Assembly: GCA_963712825.1 (NCBI GenBank)
Contig: CAVQJP010000002.1
Location: forward strand, 496,001-560,000
DNA: 64,000 nt
Origin: AP-15 sp963712825
GTDB lineage: Bacteria; Pseudomonadota; Alphaproteobacteria; ATCC43930; CGMCC-115725
Reading direction: 5' to 3'
Positions within the stretch are counted from its first letter, which is position 1; each line of letters opens with the position of its first letter. Positions 44,088-52,017 of this stretch are shown one piece after another. A program made the translations under genes and the position numbers. The notes beneath the pieces were generated by a model. That model was given only the letters and a program-made list of their open reading frames with translations, made no database searches and had not been told where the DNA came from.

Positions 44088-44472
44088 CCCCAGCTCCCGA
44101 AAATCAAGCTCGTCCGCCGCACCCGAGCCTCCCCGGGCCCGGCTGTCAAGCCGGCTCTCCGTTCGTTCGCTCTTCCTTGATGCCGACGCGACCGGCGACG
44201 CGCTCGACAGGCACCGGGAAGGACGGCCTGGTTCCGGGCGACGGAGCCTGATCGATGGGATGGCGCGCTCACGGCGTCAATCTGCCGAAGCTGGCTCGCA
44301 GACGACCGATCGACGAAAGCCATCCATCGGCGAGACTGTGCCGATCAGGCTGGATTTTGGCGAGGAGTGCGTTCAGATGCATCGAGTCGATGGACGCGGG
44401 ACAACGGTGCGGCTCGCCGAACCGGGGGGCGAAGCCCGCAGGCGGCGCACGATGCTGATCGGAGGTTGAGCC
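44088..44472. other. 385-bp divergent gap upstream of the alpha-glucan operon
   Basis: No confident gene. It should contain the promoter of the minus-strand operon beginning at 44087. A plus-strand frame ending TGA 44467-44469 could encode a 43-residue basic peptide starting GTG 44338 (e.g. RLDFGEECVQMHRVDG). It ends 3 nt before the next small gene, which makes coupling possible but unproven. Confidence 0.35.
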
Positions 44473-44598
44473 ATGGAATTGTGGATCATGTTGGGCCTGT
44501 TTGTGGCGGCGGCTGCGGCCGGGGCGGTTCTTCGCCTTCGCCGCTCCGCCCGCCGACGCGTCAGGGCGGAGGAAAAAAACATCTATCCGCTGTGGTAA
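44473..44598 (+). CDS. Small membrane protein, 41 aa
   Basis: ATG 44473 lies 7 nt after GGAGGT, a near-perfect ribosome-binding site. It opens a frame of 41 codons ending TAA: MELWIMLGLFVAAAAAGAVL, then LRRSARRRVRAEE and NIYPLW. The product is one transmembrane helix of about 20 residues followed by an Arg-rich cytoplasmic tail, a standard layout for small inner-membrane peptides. No family is recognised. It lies 134 nt upstream of the giant repeat-protein gene, just before that gene's probable promoter. Confidence 0.55.
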   Translation: MELWIMLGLFVAAAAAGAVLRLRRSARRRVRAEEKNIYPLW

Positions 44599-44616
44599 TC
44601 ATGCGGCTTATTTTGC

Positions 44617-44645
44617 TTTACAAAAGTCACATGCGCAGATAATTT
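44617..44645 (+). promoter_or_regulatory. Probable sigma-70 promoter of the giant repeat-protein gene
   Basis: TTTACA at 44617-44622 (five of six to TTGACA) and TAATTT at 44640-44645, separated by exactly 17 nt, in an AT-rich stretch that contrasts with the GC-rich surroundings. Transcription would begin near 44652, leaving a leader of about 80 nt before ATG 44733. Other AT-rich pairs nearby (e.g. TTAACG with AACTAT) are also possible. Confidence 0.5.
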
Positions 44646-44732
44646 ACAGCAAAGATTAACGAACTTCGAACAAAAATTAACTATATATTGCTGAAGCGGA
44701 CCCTCGCGGCGCCCGGCACCGGGGAGACGGCA

Positions 44733-47700
44733 ATGGCCGGCACAATTTACAACGGCACGATCACTACCGGCGTTCCGCTGAACAACCCGGCGACCCAGCG
44801 CCCGGTGACGGTGACCGGGACAGTCGCCGTAAACAATGCTGCCGGGTCGGCGATTTACGGCAGCACCGACTTTGCCTGGACGGTCAACAACCGCGGCACG
44901 ATCGAGAACACCAGCACCACCGGCGGCACCGGAATCCAGCTGGGCGCCGGCGGCAGCGTCAATAATCCGTCCCAGCCCACCGTCTCTACCAGCGGCAGCA
45001 CCGGCGGCTCGCTGATCGCGGGATACAGCGCCGGCATCCTGATCCAGGGTGGGACCGGCACCGTCGCAAATCTTGGCGTCGTCAAGGCTACCGGCACGGG
45101 CGGCGTCGGGGTCGACATGACTGCCGGAGGCAGCGTGTCGAACGGCAGCGCCGGCGACACGATCGCCTCGATCTCAGGCGGCAACCACGGTGTCGCGATC
45201 AGCGGCGGCAGCGGGGCGGTGACGAATTTCGGCAGTATAACAAGCAGCGGCCAGAACGCCGCCGTTCTGCTGTTTGCCGGCGGCAGTGTCACCAACGGCA
45301 GCGCCGCCTCCACCGCCGCGCTGATCAGCGCCGCCGGGGCTCACACCTCCGGTGTCTACGTCAATTACGGTTCGGGCACGATAACCAATTTTGCCACGAT
45401 CAAGGGGAGCACCGGGGTCGATTTGGCCAAGGGTGGCAGGATCGCAAACGGGCAGAGCGGGTCGACGGCAGGCCTGATCGTCGGCACGGCCGGAAACGCT
45501 GTCGTGATCAATGGTGCTGCCGGCACGGTGGCGAATTTCGGCACGGTTCAGGAAACCGGCACAGTCTCCGCCGTCGCCTTGACCGCAGGCGGCACCGTCA
45601 CCAACGGCGCCGTCGGGGCAACGACCGCATTGATTACTGGCACGGGAACGGGCGTTTCTGCCACCAATGTTCCGGCTACCGTGACCAATTTCGGCGAAAT
45701 CATCGCCACTTCCGCTTCGTTTGGAAATGCTATCGATCTGAACTTCGGCGGCAGTGTCGCGAATTCTGGGACGCTGAAGAATACCGATCTCGGAGATTCG
45801 GGAGTTTATCTGCACGGAAACGCAAACGTCACCAACGCCAAGACAGGATTGATCTCTGGAGCCGGAACCGGCATTTCCGTCCGCGGCGGTATCGGGACAA
45901 TCACGAATTCCGGCACGATCGAGAGTTCCGCACAGGGAGTTTACTTCACCGGCGGCGGCAGCATAACAAACCAAGCCGGCGGCTTGATCGCCGGAAGCTC
46001 TTTCGGCGTCTACAACCGCGGCGTCGCGCTTACGGTGACGAACTCCGGTTTGATAGAGTTGACGGGTACCAGAGACGGCATCTACCTGCGCGGCGGCGGC
46101 AGCGTCACCAACGCCGCCGGGGCGACGATCGCCGGCAGCGCCGCCGGCATCGCGCTCGGGCAGCAGGGCGGCGTCGTCACCAACCGCGGCATCATCAAGG
46201 GGGTGATCGGCTTTTACGGCGGCATATTCCATTCCGGCAGCAACACGCTGATCAATTTCGGCACCGTCGCCAGCACCTCGACTGCGACAGGCGCCGTCGC
46301 GGTCGAGATGGGCAACAGCGTCGGCCACAAGCTGCTGGTCGTCGAACCGGGGGCGGTGTTTACCGGCCTCGTCGAGGGCGGCGGGCGCGGCGAGATCGAA
46401 TTCGCCGCCACCGGCACCGCCGCGCTGAGCAGCAACATCTCCGGCTTCAACAGGGTGGCGTTGGCCAATGGCGGGGCCGACAGCCTGACCCTGGCGAACG
46501 CAAATTTCAGCGGTGTCGACGGCCGTCTCACCGTGCTCGGCGGCAATGACGGCAATACCGTCAATGCGGCGGCGGTGACGGCTGGGCAGCTGACGATCAA
46601 CGGCGGCGCCGGCGCCGATGTGTTGACCGGAAACGTCAATGGCGGCACGATCTTTGTGTTCACCGCGGCGACACTGACCGCTGCGGATAAGATCACCGGC
46701 AGCGGCTACAATAACGAGCTCGAGGTCACGACCCCGGGTACCGTCGCAATTGCCGGGGTAACCGGCGTTCAGATTTACCAGCTCGCCAATGGCGGGGCGA
46801 ACAGCCTGGCCTTGACCAATGCGAACTTCACCGGAGTGCTTGCCCGGCCCGTCGACATTTACGGTGGCACTGGCGGCAATACCATCGACGGCTCGGCGCT
46901 GACCGGCGCCACCGACAATCTCGACATTTACGCCGGCGCCGGAGCGGACGTGCTGAAGGGCGGCGCCGGCAACGACATTTTCGTGTTTACTGCGGCGGCG
47001 CTGACTGCGACCGACGCGGTCAGCGGCGGCGGCGGCAATAACGAACTGCTGATGACTACTGCCGGCACTGTCGCCGCTGCCGGGGTGACGGGGGTCGAGA
47101 CCTATGTCCTGGCGGACGGCGGGGCCAATACCCTGACCCTGGCGAGCGCCAATTTCACCGGTGTCACCGGGTCGACGATCACCATTTCGGACGGCAATGG
47201 CGGCAACACGGTCAGCGCCGCGGGCGTCGCCGCTCCCGACCGCATCATCGTCTATGCCGGCACCGGAGCCGACGTGCTGACCGGCGGCCCCGGCAATGAC
47301 GTGTTCTACGCCGGCGGCGACACGACGATGACAGCCGGTGCCGGGACCAACGACTTCATCTTCAGCGCGCCCGGCAACAACACGATCAAGGATTTCGCCG
47401 CTTCGACGACAAGCGAGATCTTGTTCAGCGACACCGGCTTCGCCCTCGGCCTCAGCGGAACCGGTGCACTGCCGGCGAGCCTCTTCGTCAGCGACAGCTC
47501 CGGCGCCTTTACCGCGACTACTGAGCGCTTCGCCTACGACACGGCCAATGGCGATCTCTACTACTCGGCCGCCGGCACTACCGCCAGCGAGAAGCTCGTC
47601 GCCACGCTGACCGGAGCCCCGGCGTTGACCGCGTCGCACCTATTCCACACCGCCACCGCCTCGCCGACGTACAGCGGCACCTATACGACCCTCGTCAGTC

Positions 47701-50594
47701 TCGGCAACCCGGCGACCCAGCGCACCGCGACGGTAACCGGAAAAATCACCGACGCCACCGGTCAGGGAATCTTTGGCAACGCCGATTTTGGCTGGGCCGT
47801 CAACAACCGCGGCTCGATCGTCAGCACGTCGACGACAACCGGCGACTTCGGCGTCCAGTTGATCGCCGGCGGCACCGTCGACAACCTCGTCGCCGCGGTC
47901 GGCACCACCACGCCCGGTTCGCTGATTTCGGGATACGGCAGTGGCGTCCTGATCGAATTCGCCGTTGGCGCGGTCAGCAACCTCGGCGAAATCGAGGATA
48001 CCGGCATCAACGGCACCGGGATTGATCTCAACCATGGCGGCAAAGTAACGAACGGTTCAGCGGCGGTGGCGACCGCTCTGATTACAGGCCCTGGCAACGG
48101 AGTCCTGATCGGCGGCGGCGCCGGCACGGTGACCAATTTCGGCACGGTCGAGGGTACCGGCTCGCATACCACCATCTTCTTGAAGTCGGGGGGCGATGTC
48201 AGCAACGGCAGCAGCACCTCTACCACCGCGCTGATCGCCAACACCGGCAGCGCAGGCGGGGTGTATGTCGGCTACGGCGCCGGCACGCTGACTAATTTCG
48301 GGACGATTAAAGGCGCCAGCAGCGGGGTCTTTTTCGACGATGGCGGCCGGGTCACTAACGGTCAGAGCGGCTCGACCGCCGGGCTGATCGCCGGCACGAC
48401 GAGCAGTTCGGTCTCGATTGCGGGCACTGCCGGGACCGTGGCGAATTTCGGCACGCTGCAGTCGACGGGCACTCTTGCGGTCGTTGCTTTGAACGGGGGC
48501 GGCTCGGTCAGCAACGGTGCGGCAGGGGCGGCGAGCGCGTCGATCACGGGCCCCGGAACGGCCATCTACATCAACAATGCAGCTGGCACGGTCACCAATT
48601 TCGGCAGGGTCGCGACGACCTCGACTGCCGTCGGCACCGGTGTCGTTTTCGAGGATGGCGGCAGCCTCACGAATTTTGGGACTGTCCAGAACACCTTCAC
48701 CACCGATTCGGGCGTGTATTTCCACGGCGCGGGGAGCGTCACCAACGGCAAAACCGGAACCAGCGTCGGATTGATCTCGGGGGCCGGAAATGGTGTTGCG
48801 GTCCGCGGCGGCGCCGGGACGGTCACAAATTCCGCGACAATCGAGGGCGGCAACAAGAACGGAGTCTATCTGACCGGCGGCGGCAATGTGACGAACCAAG
48901 CCGGCGGCGTGATCGCCGGAAAGATAAACGGCGTCTACAACCGCGGCGTCGCGATCACCGTGGCGAATTCCGGTTTGATCGAGACCACCGGCACCGCAAA
49001 CGGCATCTACCTGCGCGGCGGCGGCAGCGTCACCAATGCCGCCGCGGCGACGATCGCCGGCAGCGCCGCCGGGGTGGCGCTCGGCGCGCTCGGCGGCGTC
49101 GTGACCAACAGCGGCACCATCAAGGGCGTCATCGGGTTCAACGGAGCCAGCTCGGGCAACAACACGCTGATCGACTACGGCACCGTCGCCAGCACCTCCA
49201 CCGCGGCGGGTGCGGTCGCCGTCAACATGGGCAACAGTCTCGGCAACAAGCTGCTGGTCGTCGAGAAGGGGGCAGTCTTTACCGGCCTTGTCGAGGGCGG
49301 CGGCCGCGGCGAGATCGAGTTCGCCGCCGTCGGGACCGCGGCGCTGACCAGCAACATCTCGGGCTTTTCGACCATCGCGCTGGCCAATGGCGGCGCCGAC
49401 AGCCTGACCCTGGCGCAAGCCAATTTCTCGGGTGTAGCGGGTGAGGGCCGGATTACGGTGATCGGCGGCAATGACGGCAACACCGTCAGCGCGTCGGGGG
49501 TGACCAGCCCCGTCACCATCGACGGCGGCGCCGGCGCCGACGTATTGACCGGCGGCAAAACCGGCAACGCCGTTTTTGTGTTCACCGCGGCGGCATTGAC
49601 CGCCACCGACAAGATCGCCGGCACCAGCTACAACAACGAGCTGGAGCTAACCACCCCCGGCACGGCTGCCGCCGCCGGCGTGACCGGGGTCGACATCTAC
49701 CGGCTGGCCAATGGCGGTGCAAACAGCCTGACCCTGGCCAACGCGAACTTCACCGGCCTGCCCAGCGGCGACCATATCACCGTCTATGGCGGCACCGGGG
49801 GCAACACCATCAACGGTTCGGCGTTGACCGGCGCGACCGACAATCTCGATATTTACGGCGGCGCGGGGGCGGATGTGCTGAAGGGTGGCGCCGGCAACGA
49901 CATCTTTGTGTTCAGCGCCGCCAATTTGACCAAGACCGACCCGGTGAGCGGCGGCGGCGGCAATAACGAATTGCTGATGACCACCGCCGGCGCGGTCGCC
50001 GCCAATGGAGTCAACGGCGTCGAGACCTATGTGCTGGCGGACGGCGGCGCCAACACGCTGACCCTCGCTGCCGCCAATTTTGCCGGCGTTACCGGCTCGA
50101 CGATCACCGTTTCCAACGGCAGCAACGGCAACACGATCAGCGCCGCGGGCGTGCCGGCACCCGATCGCGTCATCGTCTATGCCGGGACCGGCGCCGACGA
50201 GCTGACCGGCGGCGCCGGCAACGACATCTTCCACGCCGGCGGCGACACCAAGATGACCGGCGGCGCCGGCACCAACGAATTCGCCTTCAGCGCCGGCGGC
50301 AGCAACACGATCGCCGATTTCACCGCGTCGGCGACCAACGAGATCGCGTTCAGCAACTCCGCCTTCGCGCTCGGGCAAAGCGGCGCCACCGCGACGCCGA
50401 AAGCATTGCCGGCGAGCCTTTTCGTCTCCGACGGCACCGGCGCCTTCACCGCCACGACCCAGCGCTTTGCCTATGACACGGCCAATGGCGGCCTCTATTA
50501 TTCGGCCGCCGGCACCACCGCCACCGAGCACCTGGTCGTCACCCTGGCCGGCGACCCGGCGCTCGCCGCGTCGCACCTGTTCTTTATCAGCTGA
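44733..50594 (+). CDS. Giant RTX-like repeat protein, tandem duplication (probable type I secreted adhesin)
   Basis: 1953 residues from ATG 44733, preceded by GGGGAGACGGCA; a TTG start at 44688 is less likely. The protein is two homologous halves of about 972 residues (period about 2.92 kb). Each half has a long beta-helix-like region of short rungs (VTNFGTI, GGSVTNG, STTALI patterns) and then about three copies of a 120-residue repeat (NGGANSLTLANANFTGV, GGAGADVLTGG, GNDIFVFTAA, NNELLMTTAGTVAA). Each half ends in a type I secretion-like C-terminus (ALPASLFVSD, TQRFAYDTANGGLYYSAAG, ASHLFFIS). No Sec signal is present. GGxGxDxLxGGxGNDxF stretches are RTX calcium sites. An HlyB-type exporter lies downstream. 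It most likely serves surface adhesion or biofilm, by family analogy. Its last 8 bases overlap the end of a convergent gene. Confidence 0.88.
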   Translation: MAGTIYNGTITTGVPLNNPATQRPVTVTGTVAVNNAAGSAIYGSTDFAWTVNNRGTIENTSTTGGTGIQLGAGGSVNNPSQPTVSTSGSTGGSLIAGYSAGILIQGGTGTVANLGVVKATGTGGVGVDMTAGGSVSNGSAGDTIASISGGNHGVAISGGSGAVTNFGSITSSGQNAAVLLFAGGSVTNGSAASTAALISAAGAHTSGVYVNYGSGTITNFATIKGSTGVDLAKGGRIANGQSGSTAGLIVGTAGNAVVINGAAGTVANFGTVQETGTVSAVALTAGGTVTNGAVGATTALITGTGTGVSATNVPATVTNFGEIIATSASFGNAIDLNFGGSVANSGTLKNTDLGDSGVYLHGNANVTNAKTGLISGAGTGISVRGGIGTITNSGTIESSAQGVYFTGGGSITNQAGGLIAGSSFGVYNRGVALTVTNSGLIELTGTRDGIYLRGGGSVTNAAGATIAGSAAGIALGQQGGVVTNRGIIKGVIGFYGGIFHSGSNTLINFGTVASTSTATGAVAVEMGNSVGHKLLVVEPGAVFTGLVEGGGRGEIEFAATGTAALSSNISGFNRVALANGGADSLTLANANFSGVDGRLTVLGGNDGNTVNAAAVTAGQLTINGGAGADVLTGNVNGGTIFVFTAATLTAADKITGSGYNNELEVTTPGTVAIAGVTGVQIYQLANGGANSLALTNANFTGVLARPVDIYGGTGGNTIDGSALTGATDNLDIYAGAGADVLKGGAGNDIFVFTAAALTATDAVSGGGGNNELLMTTAGTVAAAGVTGVETYVLADGGANTLTLASANFTGVTGSTITISDGNGGNTVSAAGVAAPDRIIVYAGTGADVLTGGPGNDVFYAGGDTTMTAGAGTNDFIFSAPGNNTIKDFAASTTSEILFSDTGFALGLSGTGALPASLFVSDSSGAFTATTERFAYDTANGDLYYSAAGTTASEKLVATLTGAPALTASHLFHTATASPTYSGTYTTLVSLGNPATQRTATVTGKITDATGQGIFGNADFGWAVNNRGSIVSTSTTTGDFGVQLIAGGTVDNLVAAVGTTTPGSLISGYGSGVLIEFAVGAVSNLGEIEDTGINGTGIDLNHGGKVTNGSAAVATALITGPGNGVLIGGGAGTVTNFGTVEGTGSHTTIFLKSGGDVSNGSSTSTTALIANTGSAGGVYVGYGAGTLTNFGTIKGASSGVFFDDGGRVTNGQSGSTAGLIAGTTSSSVSIAGTAGTVANFGTLQSTGTLAVVALNGGGSVSNGAAGAASASITGPGTAIYINNAAGTVTNFGRVATTSTAVGTGVVFEDGGSLTNFGTVQNTFTTDSGVYFHGAGSVTNGKTGTSVGLISGAGNGVAVRGGAGTVTNSATIEGGNKNGVYLTGGGNVTNQAGGVIAGKINGVYNRGVAITVANSGLIETTGTANGIYLRGGGSVTNAAAATIAGSAAGVALGALGGVVTNSGTIKGVIGFNGASSGNNTLIDYGTVASTSTAAGAVAVNMGNSLGNKLLVVEKGAVFTGLVEGGGRGEIEFAAVGTAALTSNISGFSTIALANGGADSLTLAQANFSGVAGEGRITVIGGNDGNTVSASGVTSPVTIDGGAGADVLTGGKTGNAVFVFTAAALTATDKIAGTSYNNELELTTPGTAAAAGVTGVDIYRLANGGANSLTLANANFTGLPSGDHITVYGGTGGNTINGSALTGATDNLDIYGGAGADVLKGGAGNDIFVFSAANLTKTDPVSGGGGNNELLMTTAGAVAANGVNGVETYVLADGGANTLTLAAANFAGVTGSTITVSNGSNGNTISAAGVPAPDRVIVYAGTGADELTGGAGNDIFHAGGDTKMTGGAGTNEFAFSAGGSNTIADFTASATNEIAFSNSAFALGQSGATATPKALPASLFVSDGTGAFTATTQRFAYDTANGGLYYSAAGTTATEHLVVTLAGDPALAASHLFFIS

Positions 50595-52017
50595 CCAGCG
50601 CCGCCGCGATTGCCGCCATTACCGGCTCCCAGCGGCGCGCGGCGGACTGGCGGAACAGGCGCGCGGTCGGATACCACGGGCTGTCGCAGCGTTCGAGCAG
50701 CCAGCGCCAGTCCGGGGCATAGGGCAGCATGACCCATACCGGCTTGCCCATTGCGCCCGCGAGGTGGACAACCGAAGTGTCGACCGCGACAACGAGCTCG
50801 AGGCATTCGACGATCGCCATCGTGTCGGCGAAGTCGCGGATTTCGGGGCCGAGGTTGAGAAGCGGCGCCGCACCCCAGTAGCCGCCGATCTCGGCTTGCG
50901 CCGGGGCTTTCTGCAACGACACCAGCGCGACCTGCGGTAGTGCCGCCAATGGTGCGAAGCTCGCAAGCCGGGTCGAGCGGCGCAAATCGTTGCGGTGGGT
51001 CGGGCGCCCGGCCCAGACAATCCCGATGCGGCGGTAGCCGCGCGGCAACAGCGCCCACAGCCGTTCGGCCCAGGCGGCGAATCTCGGCTCTGGAGCGTGC
51101 AGATAGGGGATTTCCGCCGGGATCGTCGCGAGGCTCGTGCCGGCGAGGCGCGGCAGTCCCGACAGCGGGCAATAGGCGGCAAAATCGGGCGCGTTGTTCC
51201 AATGGTCGAAAATCCGGCCGGCGCCGGGCAGTTGCGCGATCACCGGCTGAAGCTCGCGGCTGCACGCGATCGTGATGTCGGGACAGCGCGCCGCCGCCCA
51301 CGGGATGTAGCGGGCGAACTGGATCGCGTCGCCATAGCCCTGGTCGGCGATCAGCAGCAGATTGCGGCCATGCCCGAGCGGACGCCCGTCCCATTGCGGC
51401 CGGTCGCTCGGCGGCAACAGCGGCGGCACGCCGGCGAGCTGGTTGCGCCACTCGTATTCCGCCCAGCCGCGCGCGAAGTCGCCATGCAGCAGCGCCGCTT
51501 CGGCAATGCCGAAATGACCGCCGGCGAAATCGGCGTCGATCGCCAGCGCGCGTTCGGCGCAGCCGATCGCCTCGTCGAGCATCAGGCGGTCGTAATGGAC
51601 AATGCCGAGGTTGTGATGGCAATGCGGGTCGGCGGGATCGAGCACCGCGGCGCGGCTGCCGGCGGCGAGCGCGTCGTCGAGCCGGCCCAGCACGCGGTAA
51701 ACCTCGCAGAGATTGCGGTGGAACAGCGCGGAGCCGGGTGCGAGCGCAATCGAGCGCTCCATCAGCGCCGCCGCCTCGAGGCTTTGCCCGCGCCGGAACG
51801 CGACGATGCCTTTCTGGTGAACGGCGCCGGGGGTCTCGGGTGTTGCGGACAGAATGCCGTCGAGCACCGCTTCGGCCTCGTCGAGCCGCCCCTCCTGCTC
51901 ATGCCGGTCCGCCAGCGCCAGCAGCCCGGCCACGGGGTCGGCCGGCGGGTCGGCGGTCGGGTCCGTCGGCACCGGGACGGCTGCCGATTGAATGTCGGCA
52001 GAGCTGACGTCAGTCAA
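50587..52017 (-). CDS. TPR protein with GT-B (heptosyltransferase-like) glycosyltransferase domain
   Basis: 476 residues. After a Pro/Asp-rich start, about four to five TPR units occupy residues 30-190 (EGRLDEAEAVLDGILSATPE, HRNLCEVYRVLGRLDDALAA, HHNLGIVHYDRLMLDEAIG). The rest matches the glycosyltransferase family 9 / ADP-heptose transferase-like domain often found behind TPRs: LLLIADQGYGDAIQFARYIP, IGIVWAGRPTHRNDLRRST, VVAVDTSVVHLAGAMGKPVW and MLPYAPDWRWL. The donor and acceptor are unknown. It is flanked by giant secreted-protein genes and overlaps the TPR-sulfotransferase gene by 8 nt, so these two are one unit, plausibly decorating surface glycans or the secreted proteins. Confidence 0.85.
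   Translation of the reverse strand: MTDVSSADIQSAAVPVPTDPTADPPADPVAGLLALADRHEQEGRLDEAEAVLDGILSATPETPGAVHQKGIVAFRRGQSLEAAALMERSIALAPGSALFHRNLCEVYRVLGRLDDALAAGSRAAVLDPADPHCHHNLGIVHYDRLMLDEAIGCAERALAIDADFAGGHFGIAEAALLHGDFARGWAEYEWRNQLAGVPPLLPPSDRPQWDGRPLGHGRNLLLIADQGYGDAIQFARYIPWAAARCPDITIACSRELQPVIAQLPGAGRIFDHWNNAPDFAAYCPLSGLPRLAGTSLATIPAEIPYLHAPEPRFAAWAERLWALLPRGYRRIGIVWAGRPTHRNDLRRSTRLASFAPLAALPQVALVSLQKAPAQAEIGGYWGAAPLLNLGPEIRDFADTMAIVECLELVVAVDTSVVHLAGAMGKPVWVMLPYAPDWRWLLERCDSPWYPTARLFRQSAARRWEPVMAAIAAALVS

Noticed and set aside
45174..47639. An 821-codon antisense frame inside the giant gene, and similar long antisense frames in glgX, treY and dnaX
   Set aside because: They mirror the codon periodicity of GC-rich genes on the other strand, show no domain motifs and overlap well-supported genes completely.
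44940..50580. Regularly repeated DNA that could be mistaken for a CRISPR array
   Set aside because: The repeats encode protein-level repeats in one continuous frame, vary in sequence and lack uniform repeat/spacer lengths. No cas genes are present.
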